Notes: generated from the sequence alone by a model not told the origin. Counted from the first letter of the stretch, positions 18,274 through 28,455 are shown. The stretch is DNA of 64,000 nt from Rhizomicrobium palustre (GCF_011761565.1 NZ_JAASRM010000001.1:3472139-3536138); one strand, 5' to 3'. Numbers and translations are program-made.

Positions 18274-18326
18274 CTGTCACATTTACTTCATCCAGACGTC
18301 ACCTACCTGTCTTTCCCCACTGTAAT
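18274..18326 (+). promoter_or_regulatory. Pho box array and promoter of the porin-pstS unit
   Basis: Four heptamers lie exactly 11 bases apart: CTGTCAC (18274), ACTTCAT (18285), ACGTCAC (18296) and CTGTCTT (18307). This is the direct-repeat geometry bound by PhoB dimers. TGTAAT at 18321-18326 can serve as the -10, a short distance past the last heptamer as in known Pho promoters. The downstream genes encode a phosphate-type porin and PstS, so induction by phosphate starvation is a strong inference. Confidence 0.8.
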
Positions 18327-18402
18327 TCCTCCGCGCGGGTGAAAGCACCGTCGGCGGGGAATAGCTGGCCGCTTCGCTCTGGGAAATTTTAGAGAGGTAT
18401 CT

Positions 18403-19950
18403 ATGAAGGGGAAGTCAGCCTTACTGGCAGGCGTGGCAGCGATCGCACTCCTTGCGACCGCCCAAGCCGGTTACGCAGCGAAGAAATCGTCCGACGCCAC
18501 GTCCGTCACGCCGGCCACTGCTCCGGCTGCGGCTCCGGCTGGCCCGACGAACGCCGAACTTGCGGCGCGCATCCAGGCGCTGGAAGATGCCCTCCAGTCC
18601 GATGAATCCAAGGCTTCGAGCGACCACACGCGTCTCTCCACCCTGGAACAGAATTTCGATTACGCGAAGTGGACCTTCGACAACGGCCGTCCGGTGATCT
18701 CGTCGGGTGATGGCCGTTTCTCGATGGCCTTCCGCGTGCGCTTCCAGGCTGACTTCGCGGGCTTCATGCAGGACAGCCCGGCCTCGCTGCCGGCTGGCGC
18801 GACCAAGGATCTGGCCTCCGGCGCCGTCATCCGCCGTGGCTTCTTCGGCGTTGAAGGCAAGGCCTTCAATGATTTCTGGTACGAATTCCGTTACAACGGC
18901 GGCGGCACGGATGCTGAAGGCTTCGGCATGTCGATCGCCCGCGTGAACTATAACGGCATCCCGAACTTCCGCCTCAGCGCGGGCGTGATCGAGCCGGTGT
19001 TCATGCTCGAAGGCACGACCTCTTCGGGCCAGCTCATGTTCCTGGAACGTCCGGAAATCGACAACATCGCTGCCGACGTCTTCGGCGCTGGCGACAGCCG
19101 CCGCGGCGTTGAACTGACCTATCAGAAGGCTGGCGTCTTCAAGTCTGACGACAACCTGGTTCTCTCGGTCGCCTTCACCGGCAACACCACCGGCACCGGC
19201 ACCGACCACGCCACCGGCACGGATGAAAAGACGCAGCTCCTCGGCCGCGCTTCTTATCGCTTCTGGAACGACGGCGTGTCGAACGCCTCGATTGGCGCCT
19301 CGGGAGCCACGATCATCAGCCAGGGCGGCAACTCCACCACTGGTTTCGTGAACCTGCAGGATCGTCCTGAAATCCGCGTCAGCCCGACCCGTCTAATCTC
19401 GACCGGCGGTCTCAACGCGCGTCATGCTTCGATGTATGCCTTCGATGCGGCTGCCAATATCGAGAACTTCTATCTCGGCGGCGAATACACCAACTTCCAG
19501 GTCGATCGTCTGGCGAACGGCGCCCAGGCTGGCGACAGCCCGAGCTTCTCCGGCTTCTATGTCGAAGGTTCGTGGGTCCTGACCGGTGAGCCGAAGACCT
19601 ACACCGTGTCCTCGCAGAACAACGAAGTCGGCGGTTTCGGCGCGCCGAAGGTTGCCAATCCCTTCTCGCTCTCCGGCGAAAGCTGGGGCGCTTGGGAACT
19701 GGTCGCCCGCTACAGCGACACCAACCTGAACTGGAACAAGAATCTGGCCGCCACCGCGACCTCGCAGTCTGGCATCAATGGTGGTGATGAGCGTATTGTT
19801 GACCTCGGCTTGAATTGGTACCTCAACAATAACGTCAAGCTCCAGGTGCATGATCTCATCGTCAACGTGAAGCGTCAGAGCGGCGTTGCCGGTACCCAGA
19901 TCGGTCAAGATCTGAACATCGTCGGCATCCGCCTCCAGTTCACGAACTAA
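18403..19950 (+). CDS. Phosphate-selective porin, OprP/OprO family
   Basis: A 515-residue outer-membrane protein. It has a signal peptide (about 1-26), an Ala/Pro-rich linker, a short coiled-coil trimerisation segment (about 52-85), and a 16-strand-type barrel. The barrel shows the family pattern 'RFQADFAGF', 'RRGFFGVEGKAF.DFWYEFRYN' and 'F.FLERP'. OprP-type trimers admit phosphate or polyphosphate using basic residues in the pore. The Pho box array upstream and pstS 30 bases downstream agree with this role. Codon use is strongly biased toward C/G-ending codons, as in a highly expressed gene. Confidence 0.9.
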   Translation: MKGKSALLAGVAAIALLATAQAGYAAKKSSDATSVTPATAPAAAPAGPTNAELAARIQALEDALQSDESKASSDHTRLSTLEQNFDYAKWTFDNGRPVISSGDGRFSMAFRVRFQADFAGFMQDSPASLPAGATKDLASGAVIRRGFFGVEGKAFNDFWYEFRYNGGGTDAEGFGMSIARVNYNGIPNFRLSAGVIEPVFMLEGTTSSGQLMFLERPEIDNIAADVFGAGDSRRGVELTYQKAGVFKSDDNLVLSVAFTGNTTGTGTDHATGTDEKTQLLGRASYRFWNDGVSNASIGASGATIISQGGNSTTGFVNLQDRPEIRVSPTRLISTGGLNARHASMYAFDAAANIENFYLGGEYTNFQVDRLANGAQAGDSPSFSGFYVEGSWVLTGEPKTYTVSSQNNEVGGFGAPKVANPFSLSGESWGAWELVARYSDTNLNWNKNLAATATSQSGINGGDERIVDLGLNWYLNNNVKLQVHDLIVNVKRQSGVAGTQIGQDLNIVGIRLQFTN

Positions 19951-19980
19951 TTCTTCCTATCTCCCTTGAGAGGAACTCAC

Positions 19981-21021
19981 ATGAACGTCTCTCTGAAGTC
20001 TGTGATGACTGCCATTGCCGGGATTGCCTCGGCGGCGGTGATTGCGACGGGCGCGCTTGCCGCGAACATCAACGGCGCCGGCGCTTCCTTCCCCTATCCG
20101 ATCTATGCCAAGTGGGCGGGCGCCTATCAGTCCGTCTCCGGCGTGGGCCTGAACTATCAGTCGATCGGTTCCGGCGGCGGTATCGCCCAGATCAAGGCGA
20201 AGACCGTGACCTTCGGCGCCACCGACGCTCCCTTGAAGAAGGCTGAACTGGATAAGTTCGGTCTGGCCCAGTTCCCCACCGTGATCGGTGGCGTTGTGCC
20301 GGTCGTGAACGTTCCGGGCGTGGCCGCTGGCCAGCTGGTTCTCTCCGGTCAGGTTCTCGCCGACATCTTCGCGGGCAAGATCGGCCGTTGGGACGATGCC
20401 GCCATTAAGGCGCTGAACCCCGGTCTGGCGCTGCCGGGCAAGGCGATCTCCGTCGTCCATCGCGCTGACGCGTCGGGCACGACCTTCGTATTCACGACCT
20501 ACCTCAGCCGCGTGTCGCAGGATTGGTCGAAGTCGGTCGGCGCCGCCACGGCTGTCGATTGGCCTGTCGGCATCGGCGCGAAGGGTAACGAAGGCGTTGC
20601 CGGTAACGTCGCGCAGACCTCGGGTTCGATTGGCTATGTCGAATTCGCCTATGCCAAGCAGAACCACCTCAAGCACACCCGCATGATCAATAAGGACGGC
20701 AAGACGGTTGTCCCGTCGGCTGACACCTTCAAGGCCGCTGCTTCGGGTGCTGACTGGGCTGCTGCTGCCAATAACGGCTTCTACGTGATCATCGTTGATC
20801 AGCCCGGCGCCAACACCTGGCCGATCACCGCGACCACCTACATCCTGGTCTATAAGCAGCCCGCCGATCAGGCTACCACCAAGGACGTGCTGAAGTTCTT
20901 CTCTTGGGCCTACAAGAACGGCGGCAACGCTGCTCTCAGCCTCGACTATGTCCCGCTGCCGGAAGTTGCCACCAAGGCGATCGAAGCGAGCTGGAAGCAA
21001 GTCCAGGGCTCGGGCTTCTAA
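19981..21021 (+). CDS. pstS: Phosphate ABC transporter substrate-binding protein PstS
   Basis: A 346-residue periplasmic protein starting at ATG 19981 behind GAGAGGAA. A signal peptide ends at 'ALA', then 'INGAGASFPYPIYAKWA', 'YQSIGSGGGIAQIKAKTVTFGATDAPL', and 'VHRADASGTTFVFTTYLS', the phosphate-coordinating loops of PstS. It captures phosphate for PstCAB. The ABC partners are not next to it; a terminator follows and then an efflux operon. It is presumably co-transcribed with the porin under the Pho box. Confidence 0.95.
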   Translation: MNVSLKSVMTAIAGIASAAVIATGALAANINGAGASFPYPIYAKWAGAYQSVSGVGLNYQSIGSGGGIAQIKAKTVTFGATDAPLKKAELDKFGLAQFPTVIGGVVPVVNVPGVAAGQLVLSGQVLADIFAGKIGRWDDAAIKALNPGLALPGKAISVVHRADASGTTFVFTTYLSRVSQDWSKSVGAATAVDWPVGIGAKGNEGVAGNVAQTSGSIGYVEFAYAKQNHLKHTRMINKDGKTVVPSADTFKAAASGADWAAAANNGFYVIIVDQPGANTWPITATTYILVYKQPADQATTKDVLKFFSWAYKNGGNAALSLDYVPLPEVATKAIEASWKQVQGSGF

Positions 21022-21051
21022 GACCTAAGTTGAGTGGGGGGTAGTTTGAAG

Positions 21052-21076
21052 GGGCGGTCTTCGGGCCGCCCTTTCT
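21052..21076 (+). terminator. Rho-independent terminator after pstS
   Basis: GGGCGGTC (21052-21059), a TTCG tetraloop and GGCCGCCC (21064-21071) form an eight-base stem with one G-U pair, followed by TTTCT. It ends the porin-pstS transcript. Confidence 0.85.
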
Positions 21077-21201
21077 GCGTTTCTAGGGCTGCGCGGGCTC
21101 GGGGCTGAGACATTCTGGGACAGAAACGCCGCGTTTCCGCCAAAAATGTGATCTTACTGTGGCGGCTTAAAATAGGCTGCGTTATCATCTTGCATGACAT
21201 A

Positions 21202-21215
21202 ATAAGCAAGCTTAT
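21202..21215. promoter_or_regulatory. Candidate MarR operator
   Basis: ATAAGC-AA-GCTTAT is a perfect 14-base palindrome 24 bases upstream of the marR start, in an AT-rich patch. MarR regulators usually bind such short palindromes at their own promoter. Assignment is by position and symmetry only. Confidence 0.45.
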
Positions 21216-21238
21216 CTGTTTGGCCGGACGGATGAGCC

Positions 21239-21700
21239 ATGCCAAAGACCATACAAAACGATCTGCCTTTTGTGCTGCATGACGTGGCGCGCCTGATGCG
21301 CACCCGTTTTGACCAGTATGCGCGCCAGTTCGGGATGACCCGGGCCCAGTGCGTCACCCTGATGAAGCTGGAATGCCGCCCGGGCATGTCCCAGACCGAG
21401 CTTGCCGCGATCCTGGAGGTAGAGCCGATCACGGTGGCCCGGCTGATTGATCGCCTGGAGGCCTCAGGCTTTGTGGAGCGCCGCCCGGACCCGTCCGACC
21501 GCCGCATGCATCGGCTGCATTTGTTGCCTGCCGCCACGCCCCTCATCGCAGAGATCGACAAATACCGCGCCATGGCCGTGGCCAAGCTGCGCGAAGTTGT
21601 GGACCCCGCTGACTGGGAAGCGGCCCACCGCGTTCTTTTACAATTCAAGGAAACCCTGCTGACCGAAGGTTTTGGGGCGCCCGAAGGAGATCAGTCATGA
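21239..21700 (+). CDS. MarR family regulator of the efflux operon
   Basis: A 153-residue winged-helix protein: 'FGMTRAQCVTLMKLECRPGMSQTELAAILEVEPITVARLIDRLEASGFVERRPDPSDRR' is the MarR DNA-binding core. Its last four bases (ATGA, 21697-21700) overlap the start of the emrA-like gene, so regulator and pump are one operon. MarR proteins of this position (EmrR/MprA-like) repress until a phenolic or other toxic ligand binds. A palindrome at 21202-21215 is the likely operator. Confidence 0.92.
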   Translation: MPKTIQNDLPFVLHDVARLMRTRFDQYARQFGMTRAQCVTLMKLECRPGMSQTELAAILEVEPITVARLIDRLEASGFVERRPDPSDRRMHRLHLLPAATPLIAEIDKYRAMAVAKLREVVDPADWEAAHRVLLQFKETLLTEGFGAPEGDQS

Positions 21701-22818
21701 GTACCGGTACCTATTATGAAGGCTCCAACGTTAAGCGCAGCAACTCCTGGCTCGGCGGCTTGATCGAAGATAAGGCGCGGCTCCGCCGCGTGCTGATGAT
21801 CGGCGGTGTGTCGCTGGTGGCCGTGGTGGCGCTGACGGCTTGGCTCACCAGCGGGCGTTATGTCGGAACCGACGATTCCTATGTCCGCGCCGCCAAGCTG
21901 ATGGTGACGACCGACGTTTCCGGTCTGGTCAAAACCGTCGATGTGCGCGCTGGTCAGCATGTCAAAAAAGGGCAGGTGCTCTTCACCCTCGATCCGCACC
22001 CCTTCGAAATCGCGGTTGCCAATTCCAAGGCGGCGCTGGAGGAGGCGCGTTTAGGCGTGCTGTCGTCCGAGGCCGCGTATAAGGCTTTGGTGGCCGAGGT
22101 TGCCGCGCAGCAGGCGCAAGTGCGTCTCGCCCAGACGACCTATACCCGCTATGCCGCGCTCGCCAAGTCGAACGCCATCGCGCCGCAGACTTTGGATCAG
22201 GCACGCTCAACTTTGGCCTCCGCCCAGGCGACCTTGGCAGCCAGCCAGCAAAATGCCCGCACCCAGTTGGACAAGCTGCTCGGCAATCCCGATCTGCCGC
22301 CCGAAAAAGCGCCGGCCTATTTGCAGGCTCAGGCCGCTTATGATGAAGCCGTGCGTCAGCTGAACCACGCCACCGTGCGTGCGCCATTCGACGGTGATGT
22401 CACCGAGGTGGATTCTCTGCAGCCGGGTACGTTGCTGATTTCCGCGATGTCCTCTTTCTCCACCACCTCCGCGGTGGGGCTGGTTTCGACCACCGATTTG
22501 TGGGTCGAAGCCAATATGAAGGAAACCGATCTCACCCATGTCCGCGTCGGCGCGCCGGTGGATGTCACCATCGATACTTATCCGGGCAAGACCTGGAGCT
22601 GCCATGTCGGCGCCATTGCCCGGGCGACCTCGGGCGCGTTTTCGGCGTTGCCGTCGGAAAATGCCTCCTCGAATTGGGTCAAGGTCGTGCAGCGTATTCC
22701 GGTGCGTATCGCTTGTGATGTGAAGCCCTCTGATCCGCAGCTGCGTGCGGGCATGAGCGCCATCGTCTCCATCGACACCGGCGAGCGTCGCTGGAGCCGC
22801 ATGTTCTCGAACCGGTAA
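21697..22818 (+). CDS. emrA: HlyD/EmrA-type membrane fusion protein
   Basis: A 373-residue periplasmic adaptor. It has a short cytoplasmic N terminus, one membrane helix (about 32-50), then 'GTDDSYVRA' and a lipoyl-like half-motif 'VDVRAGQHVKKGQVLFTLD'. A helical hairpin (about 105-185), the second lipoyl half 'ATVRAPFDGDVTEV', and a beta-barrel domain follow. It bridges the inner-membrane pump EmrB to an outer-membrane channel. The outer-membrane factor is not encoded here. It sits directly between marR and the MFS pump. Confidence 0.92.
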   Translation: MSTGTYYEGSNVKRSNSWLGGLIEDKARLRRVLMIGGVSLVAVVALTAWLTSGRYVGTDDSYVRAAKLMVTTDVSGLVKTVDVRAGQHVKKGQVLFTLDPHPFEIAVANSKAALEEARLGVLSSEAAYKALVAEVAAQQAQVRLAQTTYTRYAALAKSNAIAPQTLDQARSTLASAQATLAASQQNARTQLDKLLGNPDLPPEKAPAYLQAQAAYDEAVRQLNHATVRAPFDGDVTEVDSLQPGTLLISAMSSFSTTSAVGLVSTTDLWVEANMKETDLTHVRVGAPVDVTIDTYPGKTWSCHVGAIARATSGAFSALPSENASSNWVKVVQRIPVRIACDVKPSDPQLRAGMSAIVSIDTGERRWSRMFSNR

Positions 22819-22853
22819 ATCGTTTTGCCCAGTAAGTTTTGGGACAGATAAGT

Positions 22854-24434
22854 ATGTCTTCTGCTTCCGCAGCCGCATCTGCAGGTGCCCACGGCCACAG
22901 TCACGAGCACTATGGCCGCACCGAACTCATCATTGTGGTGATGTGTTCGATGACCGGCACGCTGATGCAGGCCCTCGACACCACTATCGCCAATGTCGCG
23001 CTGCCTTACATGCGCGGCAGTCTCTCGGCTTCGCAGGACCAGATCACCTGGGTCTTGACGAGCTATATCGTGGCGGCGGCGGTGATGACGGCGCCGGTGG
23101 GCTGGCTCGCCGCGCGCTTCGGCAAGAAGAACATCCTGCTGGTCTCGATGATCGGCTTCACCGTCGCCTCGATGCTCTGCGGCATGGCCACTGATCTTTC
23201 CGAGATCGTAGTGTTTCGTCTCTTGCAGGGCGTCTTTGGCGCGGCGCTCGCACCCTTATCGCAGTCGGTGATGATCGATCTTTTCCCGATCGAAAAGCGC
23301 GCGCAGGTGATGGCGATCTGGGGCATCGGCGTGATGCTTGGCCCGATCTTGGGCCCGACACTCGGCGGCTATCTCACCGATGCCTATAGCTGGCGCTGGG
23401 TGTTTTACGTCAACGTCCCCTTCGGTATCGCGGCGACGCTCGGCCTCTGGCTGGTGTTCAAGGATACCAATCGCAACGAAGGCCTGAAATTCGACTGGTC
23501 CGGCTTTCTCTTCATGGCCGTGGGGATGGGCTCGCTGCAGCTCATGTTGGATCGCGGCGAGACCCAGGACTGGTTCTCCTCGCTCGAGATCATCATCTAT
23601 GCCGTGCTGACCGGCCTCGGCATATATCTCTTCATGGTGCATCTTTTCCTCGGCAAGGCGCCGTTCCTGCCGCGCAAGATGTTCGCCGACCGAAACTTCT
23701 CCTTTTCGCAGATCGTGATGTTCGTGGTCGGCGCGGTACTTCTGGCTTCTTCGGCGCTGATGCCACCTTTCCTGCAAAATCTTGGCGGCTATTCGGTGCT
23801 GCAGACGGGTCTTCTCTTAGGTCCGCGAGGCTTTGGCACTATCGGCGCGATGATCCTAGTCGGGCGTATCGCCAACTTCACCGATCCGCGTGTGTTGATG
23901 ACCATCGGCGTCACTTGTGTGGCTTGGTCGCTTTGGCAGATGGCGCAATGGACCCCGTCGGTCGATTATTGGGAATTGCTCTATGTCTCGACGGTGCAGG
24001 GCTTCGGCTTCGGCATGGTCTTCGTCCCGCTGAACCTTGTTGCCTTCGCGACATTGCCGGGCCAGTTCCGCACCGATGGCAGCGCCTTCATGAATCTCGT
24101 GCGTAATGTCGGCAGCGCGATTGGTGTTTCGGTTTCGACGACTGTGCTTACCAACAGCCTGCAGGCGATCCGCTCGGATCTCGTGCGCTTCGCCACGCCC
24201 TTCAATCGTGGCTTAGGCGTCAATGGGGAGGCGCTCTACTACAATCTGCAGCTTCCCACGGGGCAAGCTGGCTTTAACGGGCTGATCTCGTTGCGTGCCG
24301 CGATTGAAGCGTATGCGAATGATTTTCTATTCATGTTCTATCTGACCCTGATAATGTATCCTTTAATCTGGCTCATGCGGCGTCCGTCTTTCACCAGCGG
24401 CGCGCAGCGTCCTGCGGTTGAGGCGATGGAATAG
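22854..24434 (+). CDS. emrB: EmrB-type MFS multidrug efflux pump (DHA2, 14 TM)
   Basis: A 526-residue MFS transporter starting at ATG 22854 (the frame is open to TTG 22839). The N terminus is His-rich ('AHGHSHEHYG'). DHA2 hallmarks are 'LDTTIANVALPYM', 'WVLTSYIVAAAVMTAPVGWLAARFGKK' (motif A) and 'GIGVMLGPILGPTLGGYL' (motif C). About fourteen membrane helices are visible. It expels hydrophobic toxicants with the adaptor encoded upstream, driven by protons. The 150 bases after it contain no gene. Confidence 0.93.
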   Translation: MSSASAAASAGAHGHSHEHYGRTELIIVVMCSMTGTLMQALDTTIANVALPYMRGSLSASQDQITWVLTSYIVAAAVMTAPVGWLAARFGKKNILLVSMIGFTVASMLCGMATDLSEIVVFRLLQGVFGAALAPLSQSVMIDLFPIEKRAQVMAIWGIGVMLGPILGPTLGGYLTDAYSWRWVFYVNVPFGIAATLGLWLVFKDTNRNEGLKFDWSGFLFMAVGMGSLQLMLDRGETQDWFSSLEIIIYAVLTGLGIYLFMVHLFLGKAPFLPRKMFADRNFSFSQIVMFVVGAVLLASSALMPPFLQNLGGYSVLQTGLLLGPRGFGTIGAMILVGRIANFTDPRVLMTIGVTCVAWSLWQMAQWTPSVDYWELLYVSTVQGFGFGMVFVPLNLVAFATLPGQFRTDGSAFMNLVRNVGSAIGVSVSTTVLTNSLQAIRSDLVRFATPFNRGLGVNGEALYYNLQLPTGQAGFNGLISLRAAIEAYANDFLFMFYLTLIMYPLIWLMRRPSFTSGAQRPAVEAME

Positions 24435-24587
24435 CGCCATTTACAGCCGCGACGCGTAAATTGACCGGGTTTAAAGGTTCGCAGCCGCCATAATTTCGCC
24501 AGAGCGCGGGAGCGCGATAAGCGAGGCTGCCGCCGATGGATACATCACGCCTGTCGCCCGTTAGGAAGGCTGGAGGCAAAGGTAAGC

Positions 24588-25184
24588 ATGATCATGGATG
24601 TACGGTCTACCGGGCCCAAAAGGCCCTATCACCACGGAGACCTTCGCAACGCCCTGTTGGACGCGGCGCGGGCGATATTGGAAGAAGAATCCCTGGGCGC
24701 GCTAAGTCTTCGGGCGGTGGCGCGCAGGGCAGGGGTGAGCCACGCGGCTCCCTACCGTCACTTTCCCAATCACGAGGCGCTGCTGGTTGAATTGGCGTCC
24801 GAAGGTTTCGCAGAGCTCAAGGCGGAGATTGTCGAAGCTGCCGCAACTCCAGGCGCGGAACCCGATCGTATCGCTGCGGTCGGGGCCGCTTATATGCGGT
24901 TTGTGGCACGGCGTCCGGCCCTGGCGCGCCTGATGTTCGGGCCGCAGCTCCCCAACCGTGAATCCTTCCCCAAGCTGGCGGAAGCGGCGGATTCGGTGGG
25001 GGACGAGATCGGCAAGGCGCTGCACGATTCCGCACTGGGTTTGGCGGTTTGGGCGGCGGTGCATGGTTTGGCCATGCTTGTTCTCGAAAACGTGATCGAT
25101 CTGGGCCAGCGCCGCTCCGGGCTGGACGTCCTGCCATCACGCGCTGAGATCTTGCTGCGTTCGCTCTTTGCGGTCAGAGAATAG
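24588..25184 (+). CDS. TetR family regulator with WHG-type ligand domain
   Basis: A 198-residue protein. An N-terminal TetR helix-turn-helix runs from about 12 to 60 ('YHHGDLRNALLDAARAILEEE', 'SLRAVARRAGVSHAAPYRHFPNHEALL'). The C-terminal domain has 'ARRPALARLMFG' and 'WAAVHGLAML', as in the TetR_C_13/WHG group. It lies downstream of the efflux genes on the same strand with its own 150-base leader. It could regulate the pump, but MarR is the more direct candidate. Confidence 0.9.
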   Translation: MIMDVRSTGPKRPYHHGDLRNALLDAARAILEEESLGALSLRAVARRAGVSHAAPYRHFPNHEALLVELASEGFAELKAEIVEAAATPGAEPDRIAAVGAAYMRFVARRPALARLMFGPQLPNRESFPKLAEAADSVGDEIGKALHDSALGLAVWAAVHGLAMLVLENVIDLGQRRSGLDVLPSRAEILLRSLFAVRE

Positions 25185-25191
25185 GAACGGG

Positions 25192-25569
25192 CTATTTCGG
25201 ATTTTGGGGCTCGTTGAGCACCCACACCGTTTTGGCGCCGCTTTGCTGGAGCAGCACCACCGCCTTCGCGACGGCTTCCAGCGAGTCCCCGCGCTTGGCG
25301 GCGATGGAAAAGCCCATCCCGGGATGAAGGCGCTGTAGATCGGCCACCTTGGTCTTCAGCGCCTCGGGGCTGGTATAGAGAGTGCCCTCCAGCTTTATTC
25401 CGCCTTCCGCGGTAACAGAAACCGGCACGGAGTATTTCTCCGCGGCGACCGGAGCCTGACCGGGCATATAGCTGCGCAGAAGATAATAGCCATAGGCCAG
25501 CGTAATGGCCGTGAGGACCACTAACACGATCAAACGGTAGCGGTTGGCAGTAAAACGGGGCGTGGCCAT
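25192..25569 (-). CDS. ExbD-like single-pass membrane protein
   Basis: A 125-residue protein starting at the ATG complementary to 25567-25569. It has one membrane helix (about 11-32) and a periplasmic domain with 'GGIKLEGTLYTSPEALKTKVADL', 'IAAKRGDSLEAVAKAVVLLQQSGAKTVWVL', the pattern of ExbD/TolR C-terminal domains. The helix lacks the proton-carrying Asp of true ExbD, and no exbB is nearby. It may be a non-energising relative. It is last in a probable hemB operon, seven bases after the previous stop. Confidence 0.6.
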   Translation of the reverse strand: MATPRFTANRYRLIVLVVLTAITLAYGYYLLRSYMPGQAPVAAEKYSVPVSVTAEGGIKLEGTLYTSPEALKTKVADLQRLHPGMGFSIAAKRGDSLEAVAKAVVLLQQSGAKTVWVLNEPQNPK

Positions 25570-25576
25570 TGGGATC

Positions 25577-26173
25577 TCAGGGTGCAAGGAGGTGTGCGTG
25601 CTGACGCACATACTCCAGATCGGCATCCGATTTCCAGATCAGCCAGCCCGTGGTCGCATGTACCGCACCGCCGCCGCCGCGCGTTTCGTCGCCCGCGTCG
25701 CCGCCCGCCGCCTCATTGGCGGAATAGCTGAACTTGGTGTCGGTGGTGGGCATCACGGGGCGGCCCTTCAGTTCAACATCGCCTTTGACGAGATCTTCGG
25801 TCTTTCCGCTTTTCAAAACCCAGCCGCCGCCATCGATGTGCATCAGCCGGTCAGGTGCGAAGGCGAGGGTAAGCAGATACAGCTTCATCGTCCCGATGGC
25901 TGCTTCCTCAGCTTGGCCCATCGCCGCCGCCTCGCTCTGACCGAAACCATGACCATAAGCGATGAAGCGGTCATCGCCTTCCCACAGCGTGTGGAAGGCG
26001 TCCTTGCTCATTGGAATGAGCAGCCCGTGGCCGAAATCGACCTTGTCGGGTTTGCCCGGGACGAGTTTGGGGCAGGGGCCACGCTTGAGCACCTCATAGG
26101 CAAGACTGGCATGAGCTGCGGACATGCTGGCGACTGCCGCCATAGTGATCAGACAATGGCGTCTGGTGTTCAT
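25577..26173 (-). CDS. Exported protein of unknown function
   Basis: A 198-residue protein with a cleavable signal peptide (about 1-25) that includes 'TRRHC', weakly resembling a twin-arginine signal. The mature part is rich in Gly, Asp and His, with 'KGRPVMPTTDTKF' and a Gly-rich loop near residues 155-172. No family was recognised. It lies between hemB (27-base gap) and the ExbD-like gene (7-base gap) on the same strand, so co-transcription with hemB is likely, but a link to haem is only positional. Confidence 0.65.
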   Translation of the reverse strand: MNTRRHCLITMAAVASMSAAHASLAYEVLKRGPCPKLVPGKPDKVDFGHGLLIPMSKDAFHTLWEGDDRFIAYGHGFGQSEAAAMGQAEEAAIGTMKLYLLTLAFAPDRLMHIDGGGWVLKSGKTEDLVKGDVELKGRPVMPTTDTKFSYSANEAAGGDAGDETRGGGGAVHATTGWLIWKSDADLEYVRQHAHLLAP

Positions 26174-26200
26174 TTAGGTCCCCCTCGCCAAACACGCGGA

Positions 26201-27202
<1,002 letters not shown>

Positions 27203-27411
27203 TCAAGTGTTCTTGGTGGGCAGTATAGGCCACTGGGCTGGCCCAGCGCAGCCCTAAGGATATGCCCCGGAGCGCCGCTTGTGCGTGAATTTTGATCAAC
27301 CTGTCAGCTTTGAAGCCAGCAGGTCGCAGGGGGGCAGGCTTGCGGCTCGCGGTCGACTGCGGCTTACTGCCGAACATCCCCGTTTCTGGTCCGTTTATTG
27401 AGGTGATAGCC

Positions 27412-28455
27412 GTGAGTGAACCCGAGATTCTGTTCGAGAACCGCGGCGTTGTCGGTCTCATCACCTTGAATCGCCCCAAATCCTTGAATGCCCTGACCCT
27501 CAATATGGTGCAGAGCATGACGGCCAAGCTCGCGGAATGGGCCGATGATCCGGCGGTTGCAACCGTGGTGGTGCGCGGGGCGGGGGATCGGGCGTTCAGC
27601 GCCGGCGCCGATATCCGCGCGGTGCGAGAATCAGGTCTTGCAGGCACCTCCTACGCGGAAGAGTTCTTTCGTGCCGAATATGCCCTCAATGCTCTGATCA
27701 AGCGCTACGCCAAACCTTATATCGCGATGGTGCATGGCATCTGCATGGGCGGTGGTCTGGGGCTGTCGGTGCACGGGCGCTATCGCGTGACGGGCTCGTC
27801 CTCGATCTTCGCCATGCCGGAAACCGCGATCGGCTTTTTCCCTGATGTTGGGGGAAGCTATTTCCTCTCGCGTCTGCCGGGGCAGGTCGGTCTCTATCTC
27901 GGTCTAACAGGGGCACGCGTGAAGGCGGCTGATAGTCTTTATCTCAAGCTCGCTACCCATTGGGTGCCATCTGAGTATTGGGACGGTGTGATTGAGGGAA
28001 TGGCTTCGGGCGATGATCCGGCCGATGTGCTGTCTGAGATTGCGCGTGACCTTTTGCCGAGCGCGCCCATTTCGGATCGCCGGGTCGAGATCGACCGCGT
28101 TTTCGCGGGCTCCTCGGTGGAGGACATCCTGGCCGTTCTCGATCAGGACGAAGAGGATGAGGATGAATGGTCGAGTTCTACCGCCGCGCTTTTGCGTGGG
28201 CGTTCGCCGACCTCGCTGAAGCTCACCTATAATGAAATCCGCTTCGGCAAGACGCTCAGCTTCGAGGAATGCATGCGGATGGAATTCCGCATGGTCAAAC
28301 GCATTCTCGAAGGCAAGGATTTCTATGAGGGGGTGCGCGCCGTCCTTGTGGATAAGGATAATGCCCCAAAATGGGACCCGCCGGCGCTCGGCGATGTCAG
28401 TCTCGATGACATACAATCCTACTTCGCGCCGATCGAGAAAGAGCTTGTTCTCTAA
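27412..28455 (+). CDS. 3-hydroxyisobutyryl-CoA hydrolase-like enoyl-CoA hydratase family protein
   Basis: About 347 residues from GTG 27412, preceded by GAGGTGA; the frame is open upstream to TTG 27292 without family similarity. The crotonase fold shows 'GDRAFSAGADIRA' and 'GICMGGGLGLSVHGRYRVTGSSSIFAMPETAIGFFPDVGGSYFLSRLPG', the pattern of the ECH_2/HIBCH group rather than simple hydratases. HIBCH releases 3-hydroxyisobutyrate in valine degradation. No other valine-pathway gene is adjacent. It is divergent from hemB across about 220 bases that must contain both promoters. Confidence 0.88.
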   Translation: MSEPEILFENRGVVGLITLNRPKSLNALTLNMVQSMTAKLAEWADDPAVATVVVRGAGDRAFSAGADIRAVRESGLAGTSYAEEFFRAEYALNALIKRYAKPYIAMVHGICMGGGLGLSVHGRYRVTGSSSIFAMPETAIGFFPDVGGSYFLSRLPGQVGLYLGLTGARVKAADSLYLKLATHWVPSEYWDGVIEGMASGDDPADVLSEIARDLLPSAPISDRRVEIDRVFAGSSVEDILAVLDQDEEDEDEWSSSTAALLRGRSPTSLKLTYNEIRFGKTLSFEECMRMEFRMVKRILEGKDFYEGVRAVLVDKDNAPKWDPPALGDVSLDDIQSYFAPIEKELVL

